From: Nitrospinota bacterium
GTDB taxonomy: Bacteria; Nitrospirota; Thermodesulfovibrionia; Thermodesulfovibrionales; UBA1546
Assembly: GCA_018896985.1 (NCBI GenBank)
Contig: JAHILQ010000009.1
Coordinates: forward strand, 1-26,864
Reading direction: 5' to 3'
Length of the DNA: 26,864 nt
Made by a program: the position numbers and the translations under genes. Shown one piece after another: positions 18,958 through 25,263 of this stretch; position 1 is the stretch's first letter, and the number at the start of each line of letters is the position of its first letter. The notes below the pieces were generated by a model. The model was not told the origin of the DNA. It saw nothing but the letters and a program-made list of their open reading frames with translations, and made no database searches.

Positions 18958-19137
18958 TCCCTTCCCTCAGGCGTCCGAGTATCTATCCCAGCCTTTGACG
19001 CCATTCATCTTTCGGCGTTAAAACTTTTAAAAATCAGAGATAATAATATTGACCTGGCTTTTTCCTCGTTTGATAAGGAATTGAACCGGGCCGCTACTTC
19101 GGAGGGGTTTATGGTCTTGGCACCTTTAAGAAGTTGA
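18958..19137 (+). pseudogene. PIN-domain (VapC-type) toxin, C-terminal fragment
   Basis: An open stretch without a start, following an in-frame TGA at 18955, encodes PAFDAIHLSALKLLKIRDN and IDLAFSSFDKELNRAATSEG. This is the C-terminal part of PIN-domain ribonucleases (D-AIHL-ASAL and FD--L--AA--EG, with two of the acidic residues). The N-terminal strand and first acidic residue are gone. The family match is good and the gene is certainly incomplete. Confidence 0.65.
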
Positions 19138-19331
19138 TTTGTCATGTGAGGGATGCTCGGAATGAAAAACTCTCACCATTGGTGAGAGAAATAGGCTGGA
19201 CCCACAATGTCATAATACTAATTAACTGCAAGGGCGACCTTGAACGAGAGTTTTATATCGGCAATATGATTCGTAGTATGAGGGATAAAATTCCGCAGTA
19301 TGGCGGATGGATTTGCGGTTATGATTACTAA
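19134..19331 (+). pseudogene. DUF1016 (YhcG-type PDDEXK nuclease) fragment
   Basis: The frame contains NEKLSPLVREIGWTHNVIIL followed by NCKGDLEREFYI, typical of the DUF1016 N-terminal domain, then loses similarity (GNMIRSMRDKIPQYGGW) and stops. Full-length members are about 350 residues with a C-terminal nuclease domain, which is absent. It follows the PIN fragment directly and ends in the iteron array at 19325, so the locus appears to be a deletion scar. Confidence 0.6.
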
Positions 19332-19354
19332 CCATTACTAACTGTTACTAACGG
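19325..19354. repeat. Three 10-bp iterons (TTACTAAC)
   Basis: TTACTAACCA, TTACTAACTG and TTACTAACGG are arrayed head to tail at 19325, 19335 and 19345: one helical turn apart, with a perfect 8-bp core. The core is the same as in the parA promoter. Such an array is a plausible centromere-like (parS) or operator site for the ParA partner. Confidence 0.7.
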
Positions 19355-19477
19355 TCATTATTCAGCTCCGAATAAGTCGCTTCTCAGCCGCCTCCCGGTA
19401 AAAAGTAGTAACGCCTCATATCATTTCAGGATAGAGTCGGCAGAGGGATAGGAGGGCATTATATGGGGATTGAGGAA

Positions 19478-19516
19478 GGAAAAAAGACGGGAACGTAGAA
19501 GTTTCCTTGTTTCTAC
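19478..19516 (-). terminator. Terminator of the AbrB-RelE operon
   Basis: GTAGAA (19495-19500) pairs with TTCTAC (19511-19516). On the minus strand the stem is followed by CCCGTCTTTTTTCC, a T-run after about 8 nt. It begins right after the relE-like stop codon. Confidence 0.4.
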
Positions 19517-19795
19517 TTACGGTTTTTTTAATGTCTTATCATGCTCTCCAAGTCTTCTGAGAACAATCATATTACCCTCTATCGAAAAGGTTGCCCTTAC
19601 ACCCATTGTAATGCTCATTTCCCATATCACAGGATTATTTGTTCCCTGTATCTTTTTTATTCTTAATGACGGCTGTGCCTTCCCTTTCCCAAAGCCTTCC
19701 ATCAAAAGCTTGAGTTTTTTATCAACAAGCAATTGGGTATCGGCGGGAAGGACTTTGTAATCACCCCTGAATTTGTCAGAGCGTCTGATATTCAA
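19517..19795 (-). CDS. RelE/ParE-superfamily toxin
   Basis: 92 residues. The N-terminus has SDKFRGDYKVLPADTQLLVD and the core has RIKKIQGTNNPVIWEMSITM followed by GVRATFSIEGNMIVLRRLGEHD, the usual RelE-fold pattern of a central sheet with a C-terminal catalytic/basic strand. RelE-type members cleave mRNA on the ribosome; ParE-type members poison gyrase. The sequence alone does not settle which this is. It overlaps the AbrB-type antitoxin gene by 4 nt (ATGA). The frame is intact, so this is the one complete toxin-antitoxin pair of the island. Confidence 0.82.
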   Translation of the reverse strand: MNIRRSDKFRGDYKVLPADTQLLVDKKLKLLMEGFGKGKAQPSLRIKKIQGTNNPVIWEMSITMGVRATFSIEGNMIVLRRLGEHDKTLKKP

Positions 19796-20052
19796 TCTTT
19801 TAAATCCTTAAGAAGATCGCCCACTTTTTTAAAGTCTTTGTATCTGCCCTCTTTTAAATCTTTTGAGGCTTCTTTTTCCTTGCCAAGCCACTCTTTCTGC
19901 CAGAACCACTGCTGAGATTTTGGGATTACAGCAACAGGCTTTAAAACAATCTCGCCTTCTTTTTCTTCTAACTCAAGAATATCGCCCTCTTTTATATCCA
20001 GAGATTTCGGCAATACAATTCTTCTCCCCGAAGCTACCTTTACCAATTCCAT
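19792..20052 (-). CDS. AbrB/MazE-type antitoxin
   Basis: 86 residues. The N-terminal SpoVT/AbrB DNA-binding domain (about 1-40) reads VKVASGRRIVLPKSLDIKEG then DILELEEKEGEIVLKPV. The C-terminal part, WFWQKEWLGKEKEASKDLKE then GRYKDFKKVGDLLKDL, is a helical toxin-binding tail. GGAGG lies 6 nt ahead of the ATG. It is the first gene of the operon with the RelE-like toxin, and a dyad covering its promoter at 20070-20100 is a likely autoregulatory site. Confidence 0.85.
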   Translation of the reverse strand: MELVKVASGRRIVLPKSLDIKEGDILELEEKEGEIVLKPVAVIPKSQQWFWQKEWLGKEKEASKDLKEGRYKDFKKVGDLLKDLKD

Positions 20053-20069
20053 TAGATGCCTCCATTATT

Positions 20070-20100
20070 ATGGTTTTATACCAGTATACCATATAACCAT
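20070..20100 (-). promoter_or_regulatory. Promoter/operator of the AbrB-RelE operon
   Basis: Arms ATGGTT (20070-20075) and AACCAT (20095-20100) enclose two direct TATACC units (20077, 20085). On the minus strand TATACT provides a -10 box; the -35 is weak. AbrB-type antitoxins bind such AT-rich dyads. Confidence 0.45.
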
Positions 20101-20160
20101 GTTTTCATAACAACTACTTTTATTAACGAATTGACTCACAATAAATGTTACCCGAAAAGC

Positions 20161-20198
20161 ACCGTAAAGCCCGTCCTTCAGGGCGGGGAGTATGTCAA
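20161..20198 (+). mobile_element. IS200/IS605-type right-end remnant
   Basis: AAAGCCCGTCC...GGGCGGGGAG forms a 7-bp stem (20170-20176 / 20181-20187, TTCA loop, one G-U pair) followed by TATGTCAA. This layout matches the right end of IS605-family elements, which is also the 3' end of the TnpB guide RNA (omega RNA). The joined DNA is a parA 5' end. In the intact parA the matching point is directly preceded by TTAC, a tetranucleotide used as insertion target by some members. No tnpA or tnpB remains. Confidence 0.5.
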
Positions 20199-20242
20199 CT
20201 TTGGGTGTTTAGTTATATTACTAATCTTACTAAGCTCTATCA
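20199..20242 (-). pseudogene. Second parA promoter and 5' end, truncated
   Basis: The sequence from CTTTGGGTGTTTAGTTAT to CTATCAAG aligns with 18783-18836, the parA start and promoter, with a missing 9-bp iteron unit. The start codon is changed (ATG to ATA) and the -35 is TTGATA. Coding homology ends after about four codons at the IS605-type end. Two TACTAA cores remain (20219, 20228). Confidence 0.7.
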
Positions 20243-20569
20243 AGTTGGATGGTCCATCTGAGGTTATACGCACGGCGGGCACATTGGGAACTATCCGTAG
20301 TATGACGGATGTTTTAAAAAAATCCTGAGGAAAATAAGGCCAGGCGCCAAGGACTTTTAAGTAAAACCCCATATATATCCGATTTGTCTGCATCCCTACC
20401 TATTCTTGTAAAGAGGAGCTATAAACAGAAAAAGAGAGGTTAATAGTGGACAAGACCAAAAAAGAAAAAAAGCGGCTTATTGTCGGGTCTCAAAAATGAA
20501 AAGCTTTATCGACAAGGATTATTGTATTATGGAGGGATTTTAAATAAAATAACTCATTGATTATTTTTA
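20243..20569. other. Gene-poor stretch between the parA remnant and the GreA-like gene
   Basis: No supported gene. There is a 6-bp inverted repeat ATCCGT/ACGGAT near 20290-20310, and two tiny coupled frames of 17 and 15 codons with an ATGA overlap near 20507. These tiny frames could be debris of a lost gene. Confidence 0.35.
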
Positions 20570-21139
20570 ATGAATAAAATAAGGGGGAATCATTTGCGTT
20601 ATCCTATTTCCAAGGAGAAGTGTAATGAGCTTTATAGTAAACTTGTAAAACTGAATGAAGAATTGAAGAAGGCAAAAAAAGTGACAAATGAGAGCTATGA
20701 AAATACCCGTGATCCTCGTGTCCTTGCACCACCAGAATATTATGACAACCTTACTAAAGAGCATGCTATACAAGTTTACATAGAAAGTATCAATTCGACT
20801 CTCTCAATGCATGAAATAGTTGATGTTTTTCCTCCAAACACATCTGTTGTGAGTATTTTTTCAATAGTAGAATTCAAGATATTGTCTGAGCTTGGGGAGC
20901 CTCGATATGTCATTGAAATAGTTCGTCATGGCGATGAAGATTTTATTTTAGGTCGATATTCTCATAATTTCCCAATTGTAAAAGCAATGATTGGTCTAAA
21001 AGAAGGATATGCTGAGGAAATTAAAATTGGGAAGAAAGAAATCACTATAGAAATTTATAAATTACATAATAAATGGCCCGAGGATATTTCTCGGGGACTT
21101 TTTGCTGATTATTGGAATGAATTTATTCTACACAAATAA
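20570..21139 (+). CDS. GreA/GreB C-terminal-domain protein
   Basis: 189 residues from the ATG at 20570. A TTG at 20594 with AAGGGGG 6 nt upstream is a strong alternative start (181 residues). The N-terminal part has a short coiled-coil segment (ELYSKLVKLNEELKKAKKV). The C-terminal ~80 residues follow the GreA/GreB FKBP-like pattern: EPRYVIEIV, then GRYSHNFPIVKAMIGLKEGY and KKEITIEIYKL (compare I-Y-SPLGKALLGK--GD-V and IL-I in GreA). True GreA binds RNA polymerase and rescues stalled complexes; here the coiled coil is short, so a secondary-channel binder or anti-Gre-like modulator is possible. It is intact and is the last gene of the island before attR. Confidence 0.65.
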   Translation: MNKIRGNHLRYPISKEKCNELYSKLVKLNEELKKAKKVTNESYENTRDPRVLAPPEYYDNLTKEHAIQVYIESINSTLSMHEIVDVFPPNTSVVSIFSIVEFKILSELGEPRYVIEIVRHGDEDFILGRYSHNFPIVKAMIGLKEGYAEEIKIGKKEITIEIYKLHNKWPEDISRGLFADYWNEFILHK

Positions 21140-21191
21140 AACCTTCCATTTGAAAAACAGTAGTAGAAAAAAGGTTTGAGGTCTGTAATGG

Positions 21192-21350
21192 TTATTTTTT
21201 ATCGGAAAGACCCGAAAGACCTTCCATAGCTTCTTTAATGGCCGTGCGCCCTTTTAAGATTTTTAAGACATACTTTTTCGTCTCGGGGTCGTTAATGAGA
21301 ATATCTATAATCTCGGCAATTTGTTGATAATAACCAATTATTAAGGGTTT
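21192..21350 (-). pseudogene. Start-less short frame near attR
   Basis: Minus-strand frame ending at 21192 reads IAEIIDILINDPETKKYVLK then ILKGRTAIKEAMEGLSGL. An in-frame stop lies just upstream and no ATG/GTG/TTG is well placed. The composition looks coding (amphipathic helices). It could be the tail of a lost island gene. No family recognised. Confidence 0.3.
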
Positions 21351-21514
21351 AAATGGCCATTAAAGGCCGCCTGAATGGGGTCAAAAAGGTGTTTTTTCTC
21401 ATTTTGCCTGTTACAATTTCTCAAACTGGCTGTCAGGTTATAGCGTAATCGCACGAAATTATCACGACCGGAAGACTTTGGGCAAGCTGAATCAATGTAA
21501 CTCATTGATTTTGT
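21351..21514. other. attR-proximal stretch
   Basis: No gene. It contains a GGCC-rich small hairpin near 21355, TTATCACGA (21459-21467) matching the tandem repeat near attL, and the start of the 60-bp att repeat at 21499. Confidence 0.35.
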
Positions 21515-21558
21515 TGGCGGTCCCAACGGGATTCGAACCCGTGTTTTAGCCTTGAGAG
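21499..21558. repeat. attR: 60-bp direct repeat within tRNA-Glu(CUC)
   Basis: This copy matches 10318-10377 with four mismatches and includes the 3' half of the intact tRNA plus 16 nt beyond CCA. Identity ends at the anticodon loop. The tRNA remains whole on this side, as is normal when an element carries a replacement 3' half. Confidence 0.88.
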
Positions 21559-21592
21559 GGCCACGTCCTAGGCCGGGCTAGACGATGGGACC
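21515..21592 (-). tRNA. tRNA-Glu (anticodon CUC), island integration target
   Basis: 78 nt with encoded CCA. Acceptor GGTCCCA pairs with TGGGACC; the anticodon loop CTCTCAA gives CUC; the T-arm carries GGTTCGAATCC. It follows tRNA-Gln after 3 nt. Its 3' half is duplicated at 10334-10377, which marks it as the target of the island. Confidence 0.96.
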
Positions 21593-21595
21593 ATC

Positions 21596-21669
21596 TGGCT
21601 GGGGAGAGAGGATTCGAACCCCTATAAACAGATCCAGAGCCTGCCGTCCTGCCGTTGGACGACTCCCCA
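21596..21669 (-). tRNA. tRNA-Gln (anticodon CUG)
   Basis: 74 nt with encoded CCA. Acceptor TGGGGAG pairs perfectly with CTCCCCA; the anticodon loop CTCTGGA gives CUG; the T-arm carries GGTTCGAATCC. First gene of the minus-strand Gln-Glu tRNA operon. Confidence 0.96.
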
Positions 21670-21727
21670 AAACAAGTAATCAGTATTCAGCAGACAGCAA
21701 TAAGAAACTTAATACTAACTAAGATAT

Positions 21728-21757
21728 AAAATAATTGATATTGCCTGAACAAGTCAA
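21728..21757 (-). promoter_or_regulatory. Candidate promoter of the tRNA-Gln/Glu operon
   Basis: On the minus strand TTGACT (21757-21752), an 18-nt spacer and TATTTT (21733-21728), 58 nt upstream of the mature tRNA-Gln 5' end. Confidence 0.4.
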
Positions 21758-21782
21758 CATTACTCGTCAAATTAATATCTGC

Positions 21783-21959
21783 CTACAGACAGGATAGGCT
21801 TGAGCGACATTAGAGATTTTTCGTTTTCGTTCTTGGCGAATGGAACGTCCACAGCCGCAACTGTCTGAACCCGAAGGGTGAGTTTTGCGGCTGTAGCGGA
21901 ATGAGCCTTAGAACGACAGAAAAATATCTGCAGAAAGCGAAAGCTAATCCTGTCTGTAG
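21783..21959. repeat. Large imperfect hairpin (MITE-like element or structured RNA)
   Basis: Outer arms CTACAGACAGGAT (21783-21795) and ATCCTGTCTGTAG (21947-21959) are perfect complements. An inner stem ACAGCCGCAA (21851-21860) / TTGCGGCTGT (21885-21894) is also perfect, and the intervening arms keep partial complementarity (AGATTTTTC... against GAAAAATATCT). The whole 177 nt folds as one long stem. It fills the gap between the tRNA-Gln operon and the amidase gene and carries no gene. Confidence 0.65.
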
Positions 21960-21985
21960 TTTTGACCCGGTGAAAGGTTGCAAAA

Positions 21986-22007
21986 CATTCTCCATATATG
22001 GAGAATG
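21986..22007 (+). promoter_or_regulatory. Perfect palindrome covering the amidase ribosome site
   Basis: CATTCTCCATA is followed directly by its complement TATGGAGAATG. The second half contains the GGAG (22000-22003) that would serve the ATG at 22016. In RNA the stem could sequester it; in DNA it could be an operator. Confidence 0.5.
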
Positions 22008-22015
22008 TATATATT

Positions 22016-22984
22016 ATGAAAAAATCAGCGTTTATCGCTGCAGTCTTTTTTGTGATGGCTGCTGCTGCTTTTGCTCAGCCGAAGACTGATGTAAATATGA
22101 GGACAAGCAAACAGGACGGAGGCCTTCGCCTTGTGTTTGAGTCTGAAGAAGCATTCCTGAAGAAGGCAAATGCCGCTGTATCAGGCCTGCAGCTAAATGT
22201 TGAGTTCCCTTCAGCCTTCAACATTGCTTCAAGGAAAGGCATTGATATGGATACTTCAATAAAGGAAAGAATCTTTACCGTTAATCTCAAGGAGCCTTTT
22301 GATATAAAGGTTATGAGGCTTTCTTCTCCTGCGAGGTTTGTGATAGACATAGCGCCAAAGGCAGTCGTAGACTCGACTCTACGAGCGGCAGATATAAAAC
22401 CGCAGTCAGATGTTGTGCTGGCGCAGAGAATCTATGTCATTGATCCGGGGCATGGAGGATATGATTCCGGCATTGCAGGCGATGATTTTAAAGAAAAAGA
22501 TATTGTTCTTTCTATTGCGAGGGAGATTGAAAGTTTGCTTACAAAAAAGGGCAAAAAGGTTTTTCTTACGAGGAAGAGTGACCAGTTTATGTCTATCAAA
22601 GACAGGGCAGTGTTTGCTAACCAGAAGATGGCTGAAATATTTGTAAGCATCCATGTTTCATCAGGAGAGGGCTTTGCTTTATACGTTCCAAATATCAGCG
22701 ATACTGGTTATGACCCTGCAGCGGCTTTGTACTCTTTAAGTTTGAGGCAGCAGAGATATTTGCAGAAAAGCAGGGCGCTTGGCGATGGAATATCAAAGGC
22801 AGTAAAAGAGGAATTTAATCTTAATGTCATACGAAGAGAGATGCCCCTGCCAATACTTAATTCTGCGGCTGCGCCTGCTGTCTTAATAGAAATTCCGTCA
22901 TTTAAGGTTATGAATTATGACCAGAAGACCCGCGCAAGGCTTGCAGAGGCAATGGTAAAAGGATTTTCTTATTATGGCCAATAA
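22016..22984 (+). CDS. N-acetylmuramoyl-L-alanine amidase (AmiC-type, exported)
   Basis: Cell-wall hydrolase that cuts the amide bond between MurNAc and L-Ala. The 322-residue protein has a signal peptide (MKKSAFIAAVFFVMAAAAFA, cut near residue 20), an AMIN-like beta domain (about 24-117, ending RFVIDIAPK) for envelope targeting, and a Zn-dependent Amidase_3 domain: H146 in DPGHGG, E160 in FKEKD, H213 in SIHVSS, and catalytic E292 in VLIEIPS. All ligands are present, although SIHVSS and EIPSF differ from the commoner SIHANA and EIGFLS. An in-frame ATG at 21998 would put six residues ahead of the signal peptide, so I chose 22016. It overlaps the GerMN gene by 11 nt. Confidence 0.9.
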   Translation: MKKSAFIAAVFFVMAAAAFAQPKTDVNMRTSKQDGGLRLVFESEEAFLKKANAAVSGLQLNVEFPSAFNIASRKGIDMDTSIKERIFTVNLKEPFDIKVMRLSSPARFVIDIAPKAVVDSTLRAADIKPQSDVVLAQRIYVIDPGHGGYDSGIAGDDFKEKDIVLSIAREIESLLTKKGKKVFLTRKSDQFMSIKDRAVFANQKMAEIFVSIHVSSGEGFALYVPNISDTGYDPAAALYSLSLRQQRYLQKSRALGDGISKAVKEEFNLNVIRREMPLPILNSAAAPAVLIEIPSFKVMNYDQKTRARLAEAMVKGFSYYGQ

Positions 22985-23591
22985 AAAATATTTGTGGATA
23001 CCGGTCTTCCTCCTGCTTTTTGCGGCAGGCATGACAGGAGGCTATTTTTATTTCTCAAAAAAGTTTCCTTCGCAGGCATTGCCTGCTAAAGAGACTGAAG
23101 AAAAAATTGGCAGAGCGATAGAAGATATGTTCACTCTCAGAATCTACTATCCTGCAGGTGGAAGATTACAGATGGAGGAGAGGAAGGTTCAGAGGAAGAC
23201 AATTCAGATGACCGTTGCAGAGGCAGTGATAAGCGAATTTCTTAAAGGCCCTGTTAACGTAAGCGTTTCAGAAATACCAAAAGATGCAAAGCTTATAGGC
23301 TTATACAGGGGTGATGACGGTATGCTCTATGTTGACCTGTCAGATGAATTCAGGAGAAACTTCGGCGGCGATGCGGCAGCAGAGTTTCTGCTGCTTAGAG
23401 GGTTATATGAGAGCCTTATATCTAATGTGTATGATATAACCGATGTGAAAATATTGATTGAGGGGAGAGAGATGGAAAGCCTCGGAGGGCATTTATATCT
23501 TTCTCATCCGTTAAAGGATATAGTTTCTTCAGACTTGTCTGATTCACTGAGGCGAACAGGAGACAAGGAGAATAATTTTAGCTCCCGATGA
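22974..23591 (+). CDS. Membrane-anchored GerMN-domain protein
   Basis: 205 residues. The N-terminal transmembrane anchor (about 6-27, LWIPVFLLLFAAGMTGGYFYF) is followed by an exported GerMN/Spo-like domain (about 52-170): FTLRIYYPAGGRL, TVAEAVISEFLKGPV, LYVDLSDEF and YDITDVKILIEG. GerMN domains occur in cell-wall proteins of sporulating and non-sporulating bacteria and often sit beside amidases. The gene starts inside the amidase end (11-nt overlap) and ends in an ATGA overlap with murI, so it belongs to one translationally coupled unit and probably acts with the amidase in the periplasm. Confidence 0.82.
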   Translation: MANKKYLWIPVFLLLFAAGMTGGYFYFSKKFPSQALPAKETEEKIGRAIEDMFTLRIYYPAGGRLQMEERKVQRKTIQMTVAEAVISEFLKGPVNVSVSEIPKDAKLIGLYRGDDGMLYVDLSDEFRRNFGGDAAAEFLLLRGLYESLISNVYDITDVKILIEGREMESLGGHLYLSHPLKDIVSSDLSDSLRRTGDKENNFSSR

Positions 23592-24397
23592 ATGAGATAA
23601 ATAATAACAGTCCTATAGGAGTCTTTGATTCCGGAGTAGGCGGGCTTACTGCCCTCAAGGAAATTTTCAGAGTATTGCCGGATGAAAACACAATATATCT
23701 CGGAGATACGGCGAGAGTGCCTTACGGCATAAGGTCACCCGAAACCGTGACAAGGTATTCTTTTGAGAATGCGCAGTTTCTCGCGTCAAAGGGCATAAAA
23801 CTTCTTGTTGTCGCATGCAATACCGCATCCTCTGTCAGTCTTGAAGCAATAAGGAAAAGCGTGTCTGTTCCGGTTATCGGCGTTATAGAGCCGGGCGCAT
23901 GCGAGGCGGTAAAGGGCACGAGGAATAAAAAAATTGGCGTAATAGGAACAGAGGCGACTATCAAAAGCAGCGCATATAAAAAGGCAATAGAGGCGATTGA
24001 CGACAGTATTCAGGTATTCGGATTTCCATGCCCTCTCTTTGTCCCTCTGGTTGAGGAAGGGTGGACAGAAGGAGAAATTGCAATGATGGTTGCGGAAAAA
24101 TACTTAAGAGAAGTGAAAGAGGAGGGTGTGGATACGCTTGTTTTAGGGTGCACTCATTATCCCCTGCTCAAAAAGGTTATTTCAGAGGTTATGGGCTCTG
24201 ATATAAGGCTTATTGATTCTGCTGTTGAGACAGCTAAGAGAACAGCCGAGATATTAAAAAAAGACGGCATGGAGAGAAGGGTTAAGGAAAGACCGTCAAG
24301 GGGATTCTATGTCACAGACTCTCCTGAACGATTTGTAAAAGTAGGAGAAAGATTTCTTCAGCAGAAGATAGAACGGATAGAGAAAATAGAGTTATAG
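23588..24397 (+). CDS. murI: Glutamate racemase
   Basis: Cytosolic enzyme that makes D-glutamate for peptidoglycan. The 269-residue protein has FDSGVGGL at residues 13-20, DTARVPYG, catalytic C77 in VACNTAS and C188 in LGCTHYP: the Cys pair of the cofactor-independent Asp/Glu racemase family. Start by ATGA overlap with the GerMN gene, so expression is coupled to wall remodelling. It is followed by an 89-nt spacer with short repeats before rph. Confidence 0.95.
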   Translation: MNEINNNSPIGVFDSGVGGLTALKEIFRVLPDENTIYLGDTARVPYGIRSPETVTRYSFENAQFLASKGIKLLVVACNTASSVSLEAIRKSVSVPVIGVIEPGACEAVKGTRNKKIGVIGTEATIKSSAYKKAIEAIDDSIQVFGFPCPLFVPLVEEGWTEGEIAMMVAEKYLREVKEEGVDTLVLGCTHYPLLKKVISEVMGSDIRLIDSAVETAKRTAEILKKDGMERRVKERPSRGFYVTDSPERFVKVGERFLQQKIERIEKIEL

Positions 24398-24486
24398 CGT
24401 GCAGCGTTGAGCGTTATAGCGATAAGAAAAAATAAACGCAATAACTCTATAACGCAATAACGCCATAAACGCAAGACGGAGGATAG
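24398..24486. repeat. Short repeats between murI and rph
   Basis: GCGTTATAG (24411-24419) and CTATAACGC (24447-24455) form a perfect inverted repeat. AACGCAATAAC is repeated directly at 24435 and 24451. The hairpin could fold in the intergenic mRNA. Confidence 0.55.
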
Positions 24487-25221
24487 ATGAGGATTGACAA
24501 TAGAGCAAACACAGACTTGAGAAAATTGAAAATCACAAGGGGATTTGTAGGGACAGCGGATGGCTCTGTGCTTATTGAGATGGGAAACACAAGGGTTATC
24601 TGCACGGCATCAATAGAAGAAAAAGTCCCTCAGTTCCTGAAGGATCAGAAAAAAGGATGGGTTACAGCAGAGTATTCAATGCTGCCAAAGTCGTCTCATA
24701 CAAGGATAGTGCGCGAGTCAAGCACGGGAAGGATTGGCGGAAGGACGCACGAGATACAGAGGCTTATAGGAAGGGCATTAAGGTCAGTTGTTGACCCTGG
24801 CATGCTCGGTGAAAGGACGGTATGGATAGACTGCGATGTAATAGAGGCAGACGGCAGTACAAGGACTGTGAGTATAACAGGCGCATTTATCTGTCTTGCG
24901 GATGCGCTCAGAAATGCTCTTAAAAACGGGATACTGGAAAGGATGCCGTTAAAAGATTATCTTGCGGCTGTTAGTGTCGGCATTGTGAATGGACAGCCTG
25001 TTCTTGACCTGAGTTATGCAGAAGATTCCATGGCAGAGGTTGATATGAATGTCGTTATGACAGGCAGCGGGAATCTTGTTGAGGTGCAGGGCACTGCAGA
25101 GGGGATTCCATTTTCAAGAAAGACGCTTGACAGGCTTATAGACCTGGCAGGAGACGGGATTAAGAAGCTGGTGGAAGTTCAAAAAAGTATCGTGAAAATT
25201 GATGATGTGCTGAGCTTTTAG
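24487..25221 (+). CDS. rph: Ribonuclease PH
   Basis: Phosphorolytic 3'-to-5' exoribonuclease that trims tRNA 3' ends. The 244-residue protein begins MRIDNRANTDLRKLKITRGF and contains the conserved VICTASIEEKVPQFL, GWVTAEYSMLP, the Arg-rich SSTGRIGGRTHEIQRLIGRA, and IDCDVIEADGSTRTVSITGA with the catalytic acidic residues. Length fits the family (about 240). GGAGG lies just ahead of the ATG. The enzyme acts as a hexameric ring in the cytosol. Here it is followed by ftsH rather than by the rdgB often found beside rph. Confidence 0.96.
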   Translation: MRIDNRANTDLRKLKITRGFVGTADGSVLIEMGNTRVICTASIEEKVPQFLKDQKKGWVTAEYSMLPKSSHTRIVRESSTGRIGGRTHEIQRLIGRALRSVVDPGMLGERTVWIDCDVIEADGSTRTVSITGAFICLADALRNALKNGILERMPLKDYLAAVSVGIVNGQPVLDLSYAEDSMAEVDMNVVMTGSGNLVEVQGTAEGIPFSRKTLDRLIDLAGDGIKKLVEVQKSIVKIDDVLSF

Positions 25222-25263
25222 ATAATGTGGTAAAATATCGGGAATATATCCAAGGAGGAAGGT

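Larger units (their letters stand above)
10318..21558. mobile_element. Decayed genomic island integrated at tRNA-Glu(CUC)
   Basis: About 11.1 kb of DNA is bounded by the 60-bp direct repeat. Its content differs from the flanks: short genes of unknown function, toxin-antitoxin pieces, ParA with a ribbon-helix-helix partner, a DUF4143 ATPase, duplicated modules and several frameshifted or truncated genes. No integrase, relaxase or replication gene is visible, so it is probably immobile now or moved in trans. The boundaries come directly from the sequence; the type of parent element (plasmid, ICE or satellite) is unknown. Confidence 0.82.

Noticed and set aside
19325..19354. CRISPR-like array
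   Set aside because: Units are 10 bp with no spacers; they are iterons.
20178..20393. Minus-strand 71-codon frame ending in a ParA-like stretch
   Set aside because: The likeness is limited to the promoter-derived and first codons of parA; the rest is unrelated sequence, so it is listed only as a truncated parA 5' end.
10318..21558. Integrase, relaxase or replication initiator in the island
   Set aside because: I looked in all frames for tyrosine or serine recombinase, MOB or Rep motifs and saw none.
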